From Mesorhizobium sp. LSHC420B00 (lineage in GTDB: Bacteria; Pseudomonadota; Alphaproteobacteria; Rhizobiales; Rhizobiaceae), in assembly GCF_000503055.1 (NCBI RefSeq), contig NZ_AYVY01000020.1, forward strand, positions 111,949-149,925: a stretch of 37,977 bases of DNA. Reading direction: 5' to 3'. This document shows, in pieces, positions 31,129 to 37,977 of the stretch (the stretch's first letter is position 1; the number at the start of each line of letters is the position of its first letter). The notes below the pieces were generated by a model that worked only from the letters and a program-made list of their open reading frames with translations, had not been told where the DNA came from and did not search any database. The position numbers and the translations under genes are program-made.

Positions 31129-31902
31129 CTAACCTTCGCCACCGCCCTCCCTTTCCGCCTCCTGCTTCAGCGTCGCGATGAACCGCTTGGTCCGCTGGCG
31201 CTCCGGGTTGCTGAACAGCACCGCGGCCGGCCCTTGTTCGACGATGTTGCCGGCATCGAGGAACACCACTTCCCGCGCGATCTTGGAGGCGAGCCGCAGA
31301 TCATGCGTCGCCATCACCATGGTCGTGCCCTCGCTGGCGAGCTTGCCGAGCACGTCGACCACCTCTTGCGCCAGTTCCGGATCGAGTGCAGAGGTCGGCT
31401 CGTCGCAGAGCAGCACTTTCGGCGACGGCGCCAGCGCCCGGGCAATCGCCACGCGCTGCTGCTGGCCGCCTGACAGCGTCGCCGGCCAGGCGTCGGCCTT
31501 GTGCGCCATGCCGACCTTTTCGAGCAGGGCGAGCGCCCGTTCGCGCGCCCTTTCCTTGGGCCATTTAAGCACCGTCACCAGCCCCTCCATGATGTTCTCG
31601 ATCGCGGTGCGATGCGGAAACAGCTGGAAATTCTGGAACACCATGCCGGTCTGCAGCCGCAGCCGCTGGATATCCCTGGTCGAGACCCTGCCGCCGGGGT
31701 GGAATTCGAGTGCATCGTCGCCGATCCGCACCGTGCCTGAAGTCGGCAGTTCGAGCAGGTTGATGCAGCGCAAAAGCGTACTTTTCCCGCCGCCCGATGG
31801 CCCTACAAGCGCGGTGACGCTGCCTTCCTCGATAGTGACGGTCACACCCTTCAGCACCAAATTGTCGCCGAAACGCTTTTCGATGTTGGTGAGGCCGATC
31901 AC
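31129..31902 (-). CDS. Amino acid ABC transporter ATP-binding protein (cystine-type)
   Basis: 257 residues. Walker A GPSGGGKST is at 34-42, the Q-loop QTGMVFQNFQLFPH near 84, signature LSGGQQQRVAIARAL near 141-155, and Walker B KVLLCDEPTSALDPE near 160. The polar amino-acid importer family (GlnQ/TcyN-like) fits. It energises uptake by the permease upstream. Its ATG overlaps the permease TGA by 4 bp (ATGA), indicating coupling. It is the last gene of the three-gene operon and ends at the shared terminator. Substrate is inferred from the binding protein. Confidence 0.95.
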   Translation of the reverse strand: MIGLTNIEKRFGDNLVLKGVTVTIEEGSVTALVGPSGGGKSTLLRCINLLELPTSGTVRIGDDALEFHPGGRVSTRDIQRLRLQTGMVFQNFQLFPHRTAIENIMEGLVTVLKWPKERARERALALLEKVGMAHKADAWPATLSGGQQQRVAIARALAPSPKVLLCDEPTSALDPELAQEVVDVLGKLASEGTTMVMATHDLRLASKIAREVVFLDAGNIVEQGPAAVLFSNPERQRTKRFIATLKQEAEREGGGEG

Positions 31903-32579
31903 GCACGCGCCTCCAGGAAGCCACCATAGCGGTTAAGCCGCGTTTCCAATCGGGCCTGCAAGGCCGACAGCACGGAGCTCATGACCAGGTAGAGAGCCGC
32001 TGCCTCGACATAGAGGATCAGCGGCTCATAGGTGGTGGCGACAATGCGCTGCGCCGCCTGGAACATCTCGGGCACGGTAATGGCGGCGGCGAGCGATGTA
32101 TCCTTGACCAGTGAGATGAAGGTGTTGGACAGCGGCGGCACGGCGACGCGCCCCGCCTGTGGAAGAATGGTGCGCCGCATTGCCTGGGCCCAGGTCATGC
32201 CGATCGAATAGGCCGCTTCCCACTGGCCCTTCGGCACCGAACCAATGACGGCGCGGATGATTTCCGACGAATATGCGCCGATGTTCAAGGTAAAGCCGAT
32301 CAGTGCTGCCGGAAAGGCGTCGAGCAGGATGCCGACCGATGGCAGGCCGTAGAAGATAAGGAACAGTTGCACGAGAAGCGGCGTGCCGCGGAAGATCCAG
32401 ACATAGAAGCGGACCACGGCGACCAGCGGTTTGGGACCGAACAGCCGGACAAGCGCCACGACCAGGCCGAGGACAAGACCGAATGCAAACGACAGCAGCG
32501 TCAACGGCACGGTGAAGATCAGTGCAGCCCACAGCAGCGTAGGCAGGGATTCCAGCATCAATTGCAGCCAGTGCGGCAC
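31899..32579 (-). CDS. Amino acid ABC transporter permease (cystine-type)
   Basis: 226 residues of the His/Glu/Gln/Arg/opine family (HisM/YecS-like), an inner-membrane permease with about five helices. The conserved coupling loop EAAYSIGMTWAQAMRRTILPQAGRVAVPPLSNTFISLVKDTSL is near 120-165. Overlaps the ATPase gene by 4 bp; 121 bp downstream of the binding-protein gene. Confidence 0.94.
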   Translation of the reverse strand: MPHWLQLMLESLPTLLWAALIFTVPLTLLSFAFGLVLGLVVALVRLFGPKPLVAVVRFYVWIFRGTPLLVQLFLIFYGLPSVGILLDAFPAALIGFTLNIGAYSSEIIRAVIGSVPKGQWEAAYSIGMTWAQAMRRTILPQAGRVAVPPLSNTFISLVKDTSLAAAITVPEMFQAAQRIVATTYEPLILYVEAAALYLVMSSVLSALQARLETRLNRYGGFLEARA

Positions 32580-32700
32580 GAAGCCTCCTCCTTGCCAGAT
32601 TGCCGTCGCTCATATCACGCGAAAGCGGCGGGCCGTCAAAGACAGCTCGCCGCGACATGAACGACGCGGGCCGGCATTCGGCCCACGCGAGAAAAGCCGT

Positions 32701-33474
32701 TTACTTCGAAACGTCCTGGCCGAAATAGGTATCGGCGATTTTCTGGTAGGTACCGTCGGCCTTGATGTCGGCCAGCGCCTTATTGATGGCGGCCACCAGT
32801 TCCGGATCGCCCTTGCGCACGATGACGCCGGAATAGTCGGCGTTTTCTTCCTGCGCGGCAATCTTCACATTGGCGTCGGGCTTGTGCTTCTTGAAGTCGA
32901 GGAAGGACAGGCTGTCGTTGATGGTGGCGTCGGCGCGGCCGGTGAGAAGAAGCTGGATCGACTGGTCGAAGCCGTCGGTGCCGACGAGCTCGGCGCCATT
33001 GGTTTCAGCCAGCTTGCCGAAATTCGAGGTCAGCGACTGCGCCGCCTTCTTGCCCTTGAGATCGGCGAAACCCTTGATGTCGGTGTTGTCGCCGCGCACG
33101 ATCAGCACCGCCTTGGAGGCGATGTAAGGATCGGAGAAATCATATTTGGCCTTGCGCGCCTCGGTGATGCCGACCTCGTTGATGACGGCATCGTAGCGGT
33201 TGGCGTCGAGACCGGCGATCAGCCCGTCCCATTTGCCTTCGAGGAACTGGGCTTTGACGCCGAGGCGCTCGGCGATGGCCCGGGCGATCTCGACGTCGAA
33301 GCCGACCAGCGCGCCGGAAGCATCATGATAGGTGAAGGGCGCATAGGTTCCTTCCGTGCCGACCTTGAAGACGCCGGACTGCTTGATCTGGTCGAGATTG
33401 GCGCCGGCATGACCGGCGGCGATTGCCAGAACCTGCAGCGTTCCGGCGATAATGAGCGATTTGAGCCATTTCAT
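32701..33474 (-). CDS. Amino acid ABC transporter substrate-binding protein (FliY/TcyJ-like)
   Basis: 257 residues with a signal peptide (MKWLKSLIIAGTLQVLAIAAGHA, cut before GANLDQI). The mature SBP shows VGTEGTYAPFTYHD near 38-51, GFDVEIARAIAERLGVKAQFLEGKWDGLIAGLDANRYDAVINEVGITEARKAKYDFSDPYI. The GTEGTYxPF and KWDGxxAGL segments resemble E. coli FliY (cystine-binding), so cystine is the best guess, though other polar amino acids are possible. Start at 33474 is favoured because the extension to 33549 lacks a signal-peptide form. First gene of the operon, divergent from the rpoH2-type gene. Confidence 0.93.
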   Translation of the reverse strand: MKWLKSLIIAGTLQVLAIAAGHAGANLDQIKQSGVFKVGTEGTYAPFTYHDASGALVGFDVEIARAIAERLGVKAQFLEGKWDGLIAGLDANRYDAVINEVGITEARKAKYDFSDPYIASKAVLIVRGDNTDIKGFADLKGKKAAQSLTSNFGKLAETNGAELVGTDGFDQSIQLLLTGRADATINDSLSFLDFKKHKPDANVKIAAQEENADYSGVIVRKGDPELVAAINKALADIKADGTYQKIADTYFGQDVSK

Positions 33475-33682
33475 TTTTCTGTGATCCCGTCCTTGGCCGA
33501 TGTCCGGCGTCGTTGCGAGTGCCGGAAAATGACAGATGCGCGATGCCAAAATAAGAAACTAAATTTCAAAAATCTCGCGCCCTTGAAATCCCATTCTCAA
33601 CCAACACCTCCCGGCGCCACCCGGCTGAGTCAAGGCCGATGGCGAATCGCCTGGAACAGCGCAATCGGCATGACAGTCCGGG

Positions 33683-33707
33683 GGAACATTCCCCCGCATC
33701 GCACGTT
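33683..33707 (+). promoter_or_regulatory. EcfG-type (general stress) promoter before rpoH2-like gene
   Basis: GGAAC (33683-33687), 16-base spacer, CGTT (33704-33707). This matches the EcfG/RpoE2 consensus of Rhizobiales (GGAAC-N16/17-CGTT) exactly and lies about 95 bp upstream of the sigma-factor start. The -35 is inside a 16-bp palindrome-like stretch, GGGGGAA-CA-TTCCCCC (33680-33695). The rest of 33475-33802 holds no gene. Confidence 0.8.
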
Positions 33708-33802
33708 CTTGGCTGTTGTAGGGCGCGGCGCCGCCATTTCAACCATCGGCGCCAACTCACGATTCAGCGATCGCACCGCAACGCCTGAAGCAGGAGCGCG
33801 GC

Positions 33803-34660
33803 ATGATGCAAGACAGTGCAGGACGGACCATGGTTCGCGCGGCGATGAAAGCCCCTTACCTGGAGCGCGACGAAGAGCATCTCCTGGCGCTGCGCTGGAA
33901 GGAGAACAATGACCAGCACGCGCTGCACCGCATCACCGTCGCCCATATGCGGCTGGTCATTTCTATGGCGTCGCGGTTCCGCCACTACGGCCTTCCCCTG
34001 GGCGATCTGATCCAGGAAGGCCATGTCGGGCTGCTGGAGGCCGCGGCCCGTTTCGAGCCCGAGCGCGAGGTGCGGTTCTCGACCTATGCGACATGGTGGA
34101 TCCGCGCCTCGATGCAGGATTATATCCTGCGCAACTGGTCGATCGTGCGCGGCGGCACCAGCTCGGCGCAAAAGGCGCTGTTCTTCAACCTGCGGCGCCT
34201 ACGCGCCCGCCTGGCAAACGGCGCCGAGCAGACGTCGAATGCCACGCTTTACCGCGAAGTGTCGGCGGCTCTCGGCGTTTCCGAGGCCGATGTGGCGATG
34301 ATGGATTCCCGCCTTTCGGCACCCGACAGCTCGCTCAACACGCCGCTTGCCGACGATGCGGGCGCAACCGAGCGGATGGAGTTCCTGGTTTCGGATGACC
34401 CGCTGCCCGACGAGGTCGTCGGCGACACGATCGATGTCGAACGCCGCTCTGTCTGGCTGAAGACGGCGCTCGGCGCGCTCAATGCGCGAGAACTCAGGAT
34501 TATCGAGGAGCGCCGGCTGAGCGACGAGGGCGCGACGCTCGAAGCGCTCGGCGAGACGCTCGGCATCTCCAAGGAACGTGTCCGGCAGATCGAGGCGCGC
34601 GCCATGGAAAAGCTCAAGGCGGCGCTGGTGAAGCAGAACCCGGAATTTCTCGCAGCCTGA
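33803..34660 (+). CDS. rpoH2: RpoH-family (sigma-32) sigma factor, RpoH2 type
   Basis: 285 residues. Region 2 includes RLVISMASRFRHYGLPLGDLIQEGHVGLLEAAARFEPEREVRFSTYATWWIRASMQDYILRNWSIVR. The RpoH box is QKALFFNLRRLRARL (about 123-137). Region 4 HTH is ATLEALGETLGISKERVRQIEARAMEKLKAAL. It directs RNA polymerase to heat or oxidative stress promoters. The EcfG-type promoter upstream and the sequence support RpoH2 rather than housekeeping RpoH; the paralogue assignment is inference. ATG 33803 has GGAG 7 bases ahead. It is convergent with the M48 gene with 13 bp between. Confidence 0.93.
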   Translation: MMQDSAGRTMVRAAMKAPYLERDEEHLLALRWKENNDQHALHRITVAHMRLVISMASRFRHYGLPLGDLIQEGHVGLLEAAARFEPEREVRFSTYATWWIRASMQDYILRNWSIVRGGTSSAQKALFFNLRRLRARLANGAEQTSNATLYREVSAALGVSEADVAMMDSRLSAPDSSLNTPLADDAGATERMEFLVSDDPLPDEVVGDTIDVERRSVWLKTALGALNARELRIIEERRLSDEGATLEALGETLGISKERVRQIEARAMEKLKAALVKQNPEFLAA

Positions 34661-34673
34661 ATCGCGTCGGCTG

Positions 34674-36143
34674 CTATTTGTCGGTGACGATCTTGACCTT
34701 GTCGCCGGCCGAAACGGCGGCACCCGGCGACAGCGCGTTGAGCACCCTGAACAAATCCAGCTTGCGGTCGACGCCGACCATCTGTGCGGCCAGGGAGCCC
34801 ATTGTCTGGCCGGGCTGCACCGTGACGATGCGGATACGCAGCGGCTTCAACGCCGCCTTCTCGGCAGCACTCAGGATGCGGAACGAGCCGCTGACCGAGC
34901 GCGCCACCGTGCTCAGCGAGGTGCTGGCCGAAGGCGCCGCGGTCAGCAAGCGGTAGACCTGGCCGCCGGCGCGGATCACCGCAATATCGAATTGCCAGCC
35001 ATCGGCGCCGGCATGCGCGGTTGCCGCTTCGTTGCCGTTGATCGTTTCCTGGCGCACGCTGCTGTCGTCGAGGCCGGCAACCCAGCCGCTGCGGATGTAG
35101 TCGGTCAGCGAGCGGCCCTTGTCGATCGAAACGCCGTCGAAGCGGATCGCGATGTCGCCCGGGCCTGTCGCCGTCACCGCCGCTGCCGAATTGTCGATGA
35201 TGAAGCCGTTGGGCACCGAGAACGACACGCCGAGGCCAGGATGCAGGAAAGTTTCGCCGCGCACATAGCCTTCCTCCGGTGTGTCGCCGTAAAGCAGCCC
35301 GTCTACGCCGGAAAGGAATGAATCGCGATCGCGCGACCCGACACCGGGCGCGCCGAACTGGCGGGCGTGGCGCTGCGCGAGGTCGATACGCTGCGGCGTG
35401 TTGGGGTGCGTCGCCAGGAAGTCGAGGCTGGCGTCGGTGGCGCCGCTGATCGAGCGGAAATCGGTATAGGCCGACATCGACTGCAAGAAGCGGCCGGCAG
35501 CGTAGGGATCGAAACCGGCTTCGCCGATCGATTTGATGCCGATGGCGTCGGCCTCCAGCTCCTGATTGCGCGAGAACTGGGCCAGCCTCAGCTTGCCGCG
35601 GATCAGCGCCGCCTTGGCCGTCGGGTTGTCGCCGAGCACATCCGAAACGACCTTGGTCGCCAACCCCTCTTCGGCTTCCAGCTGCTGGCGCTGCAGGCCG
35701 TGATTGGCCGTAACATGGCCCATTTCATGCGCAATGACGGCGGCAAGCTCGGCTGAATCGTTGGCCAAGGCAAGCAGGCCCCGGGTGATGTAGAGATAGC
35801 CGCCCGGCAGCGCGAAGGCATTGACGTTGGGCGAGTTGAGGATGGTGATGCGGTAGGTCTGGGTCGGGTTGGCCGACACTACGGTCAGTCTGCCGACGAT
35901 CTTGGCCACCATGCGCTCGAGCTTGGGGTCGGAATATTCTCCGCCATAGGTGGCGAGGATGCGCGGGTGCTGCGCCTTCGCCAGTTGGGCGAGCTTGCCG
36001 TTGGCGGCGACGTTGTCGACCGTGATCGGCTTGTCTGAGGGCTGAAAGCCTGATTCCTGCACGTCGGGAGGCGTGAACATCTGGCAGCTTGCCAGCGCCA
36101 CGGCAAGACCGGCCAGCGCCAGAAAGCGCGCCAGCGGTTTCAC
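34674..36143 (-). CDS. M48-family zinc metalloprotease lipoprotein with C-terminal LysM-like domain
   Basis: 489 residues. A lipoprotein signal with lipobox LASC (Cys20) anchors it in a membrane facing the periplasm. The zinc-binding HEMGH is in AAVIAHEMGHVTANHGLQRQQ (about 137-141), with the third ligand in NQELEADAIGIKSIGEAGF. Family M48 includes the BepA/YfgC proteases that act in outer-membrane protein quality control. The last 50 residues (VTVQPGQTMGSLAAQMVGVDRKLDLFRVLNAL) look like a LysM-type module that could bind peptidoglycan. It has its own gene unit and is convergent with the sigma-factor gene. Confidence 0.94.
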   Translation of the reverse strand: MKPLARFLALAGLAVALASCQMFTPPDVQESGFQPSDKPITVDNVAANGKLAQLAKAQHPRILATYGGEYSDPKLERMVAKIVGRLTVVSANPTQTYRITILNSPNVNAFALPGGYLYITRGLLALANDSAELAAVIAHEMGHVTANHGLQRQQLEAEEGLATKVVSDVLGDNPTAKAALIRGKLRLAQFSRNQELEADAIGIKSIGEAGFDPYAAGRFLQSMSAYTDFRSISGATDASLDFLATHPNTPQRIDLAQRHARQFGAPGVGSRDRDSFLSGVDGLLYGDTPEEGYVRGETFLHPGLGVSFSVPNGFIIDNSAAAVTATGPGDIAIRFDGVSIDKGRSLTDYIRSGWVAGLDDSSVRQETINGNEAATAHAGADGWQFDIAVIRAGGQVYRLLTAAPSASTSLSTVARSVSGSFRILSAAEKAALKPLRIRIVTVQPGQTMGSLAAQMVGVDRKLDLFRVLNALSPGAAVSAGDKVKIVTDK

Positions 36144-36386
36144 CCTCCGATTGTCGATGCCGGTCGGCAGATCGGCTTCCTTTCAAGTCCTGGCACGTGA
36201 CCGCGAAAATCGGGCGCGATTTCCGGAAAGCATCACGCGCAAAATCAAGTGCTACGGCGTCCGACAGATACGAGGCAGCAAGGGCAAATCACGGTCTAAG
36301 CCGGACCAGCTCCTGGCGGACCTAGCCACACTACCTCGACCATGGCAAGCAAGCGCCGCTTCGCCTTCCGCCGGTTTGACCATAAA

Positions 36387-37178
36387 TTATGTCCGCTTCC
36401 GGGCAACATCTCGTGATCCAGCCGCAAACGGACCCGAGCCGATATAGCGTCGGAATGCCTCCGGTCCAGCCCCGACGAAAAAATCGGCCGCAGTGCCCGT
36501 CGCGGCAACCGTGCCACCATCCAGGAAAACCATGTTTTGCCCGATACGGCGCGCATCGTCCGGCTGGTGCGTGACGAATAGCACCGTCATACGCTGCTCC
36601 GAATGGACGTCGGCGACCAGGTCGAGCATGTCGTCGCGCAGTGCCGGTCCGAGCGAAGCGAACGGCTCGTCGAGCAACAACACCGGCCGGTCGCGCACCA
36701 GGACCCGAGCGAGCGCGACGCGCTGCCGCTCACCGCCGGAGAGTTCGCGCGGCAGCCGGCTTTCCTTGCCGGCAAGGCCGACGCGCTTCAGCGCTGCGGC
36801 GATTGCGGCGCGGTCAGCCTCGCTCAGCATGAGCGAAGGCGAGCGGCCGAGCCCGACATTCTGCTCGAGGGACAGATGGGCAAACAGGTTGTTTTCCTGG
36901 AACACCATCGATACCGGCCGCGCTGATGGCGGCGCAGTGCTGACGTCGGCGCCGCCGATGAGCACGCGGCCTGACCGCGGCGCTTCGAAACCGGCCACCA
37001 GATTGAGCAGCGTCGACTTTCCCGAACCGCTCGGCCCCATGATGGCGGTGATTTCCGACGCCGGGAAATCGACATCGAATATAAGCGGCGTTTCACCATA
37101 GCTGAACGAGACATTATCGAGCCGCACGGCCGCGCCTTTTTCGACCGAAATCGACCGTTCCGGGCTGATCGGCATCAT
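36387..37178 (-). CDS. thiQ: Thiamine ABC transporter ATP-binding protein
   Basis: 263 residues, about 30 longer than E. coli ThiQ because of N- and C-terminal extensions. Walker [10 protein letters not shown] is at 48-56, then [47 protein letters not shown] (NLFAHL-x-EQNVGLG is ThiQ-typical), signature [15 protein letters not shown], Walker [14 protein letters not shown]. It powers uptake of thiamine or its phosphates together with ThiP. The ATG overlaps the thiP TGA by 4 bp. A GTG at 37127 could be an alternative start. The 243 bp after it down to the M48 start hold nothing recognised. Confidence 0.92.
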   Translation of the reverse strand: MMPISPERSISVEKGAAVRLDNVSFSYGETPLIFDVDFPASEITAIMGPSGSGKSTLLNLVAGFEAPRSGRVLIGGADVSTAPPSARPVSMVFQENNLFAHLSLEQNVGLGRSPSLMLSEADRAAIAAALKRVGLAGKESRLPRELSGGERQRVALARVLVRDRPVLLLDEPFASLGPALRDDMLDLVADVHSEQRMTVLFVTHQPDDARRIGQNMVFLDGGTVAATGTAADFFVGAGPEAFRRYIGSGPFAAGSRDVARKRT

Positions 37179-37977
37179 GATTTCTCCCTCCTTCCCAGCC
37201 AGTCCGCGGTCAGCACAAGCGCCAGGCAGACAAGGCCGAGCAGCAGCGCCAGGCCGGCCGCATCCTCGGTGCGGTAGCTGCCCATGCGCGCCAGCAACAG
37301 ATAGGGCAATGTCTGCACGGAATCGCTGCCGAACAGCGCAATGACGCCGAGATCACCGAGCGACAGCGCCATGGCGAAGGCGAAGCCGGTGGCGAGCGGC
37401 CGCCGCAGCGACGGCCAGTCGACCAGACGCAACCGGTTCCAGCCCGAGATGCCAAGCTGTGCACAGAGCCGTTCGTGGCGTTCGCTCGCCGCGTCATAGG
37501 CGGGGCGGATGGCGCGGATGGCGAACGGCATCGCCATCACCGCATTGACCACAACCACCATGACAGGGGCGATCGCAAAGACATCGCTGACGCTGCGCAG
37601 GAGCAGGAACCAGCCGGCACCGATGACGATGGGCGGCACCACCAGGACGAACCCCGCACCGGTGTCGGCCAGGTGTTCGAGCAGCGTCCGCCTGCCGGTC
37701 CGCCGGGTGAGCGCCAGCGCCCGGCGCGCCATAACCAGCGACAGCGACAACGCCAAGGAGAGCAGCGCCGATAGGAGGGAGAGCACGGCACTGGTCGCCG
37801 TCGCTTGCCGCACCGCGCTCTCGCCGGCCAGGCGGCCGAGATCGGCGCCAAGCCCGGCCGACAGCGTAGCCGCCATCGGTCCGGCGACAAACAGCAGTGC
37901 CAGCCCGATCACCAGTGCGTTCAGCACGGTCTCGGCCGCACCGGCTGAAAAATACCGGCGCGGGGCTACCGGCAGAT
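37175..37977 (-). CDS. thiP: Thiamine ABC transporter permease, C-terminal part (runs off window)
   Basis: The frame stays open to the window edge without a start, so 267 residues of the C-terminal half of ThiP (about 540 aa in other bacteria) are present. Several hydrophobic helices are visible, with the permease coupling loop [60 protein letters not shown], a sequence typical of ThiP. An apparent GTG at 37927 is internal. The 5' end, and presumably the binding protein thiB, lies beyond 37977, so a thiamine riboswitch would be outside the window. Confidence 0.93.
   Translation of the reverse strand, partial: LPVAPRRYFSAGAAETVLNALVIGLALLFVAGPMAATLSAGLGADLGRLAGESAVRQATATSAVLSLLSALLSLALSLSLVMARRALALTRRTGRRTLLEHLADTGAGFVLVVPPIVIGAGWFLLLRSVSDVFAIAPVMVVVVNAVMAMPFAIRAIRPAYDAASERHERLCAQLGISGWNRLRLVDWPSLRRPLATGFAFAMALSLGDLGVIALFGSDSVQTLPYLLLARMGSYRTEDAAGLALLLGLVCLALVLTADWLGRREKS

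Noticed and set aside
32431..33912. Plus-strand ORF of 493 codons across the ABC transporter and the start of the sigma-factor gene
   Set aside because: It crosses the binding-protein gene in antisense, the intergenic promoter and the sigma-factor start. No domain; both real genes are certain.

Overview
This 38 kb window is GC-rich chromosomal DNA of an alphaproteobacterium of the Rhizobiales, most likely Mesorhizobium or a close relative. The basis is protein recognition (rhizobial-type PurK, DUF1036-Pyk, BdhA, PhaR/PhaA/PhaB, CarD, an RpoH2-type sigma factor), two copies of a RIME-like intergenic mosaic element, a long GAGCATGATC palindromic repeat, and a general-stress (EcfG-type) promoter. 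Genes are packed core-metabolism loci. I see no rRNA, tRNA, CRISPR array, phage or insertion sequence.

Layout. 0-4 kb: the end of purE overlapping purK, a small LprI-like secreted protein, the alternative ribosomal protein L36 (ykgO), a secreted TPR protein and a nitronate monooxygenase. 4-8 kb: a DUF1036-pyk pair diverging from N-formylglutamate amidohydrolase and DUF1244, then a cupin. 8-16 kb: an MFS transporter overlapping the tail of a LysR regulator, a LysR-linked NAD(P)-binding epimerase-like protein, a tiny DUF3309 membrane protein, and an RND efflux pump (adaptor plus permease). 16-25 kb: an acetyl-CoA and polyhydroxybutyrate neighbourhood holding a bdhA-patatin operon, two divergent citrate synthase paralogues (one with an N-terminal helix-turn-helix), a TetR regulator with a divergent secreted protein, phaR, phaA and phaB. 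25-31 kb: a 730-bp non-coding region with duplicated ordered motifs, then a Suv3-like helicase, an S4 RNA-binding protein, ferredoxin fdxA and carD. 31-38 kb: a cystine-type amino acid ABC transporter, an rpoH2-type sigma factor, an M48 lipoprotein metalloprotease, and thiQ with the 3' part of thiP running off the end.

How the parts fit. Carbon storage links bdhA (3-hydroxybutyrate to acetoacetate), phaA/phaB (acetyl-CoA to 3-hydroxybutyryl-CoA), PhaR (granule-sensing repressor) and two citrate synthase family proteins that draw on acetyl-CoA. A perfect TGC-rich palindrome before bdhA and a related one before phaA suggest shared PhaR control. The rpoH2-type gene carries an excellent GGAAC-N16-CGTT promoter, which ties heat/oxidative stress to the general stress response.

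The least explained part is 25.1-25.7 kb. Two diverged tandem units (period about 272-284 bp) carry the same motifs in the same order, around an AT-rich segment and with 12 GANTC (CcrM) sites in 465 bp. A second open question is the HTH-citrate synthase, whose conserved N-terminus is open in frame but has no ATG, GTG or TTG at the expected start.
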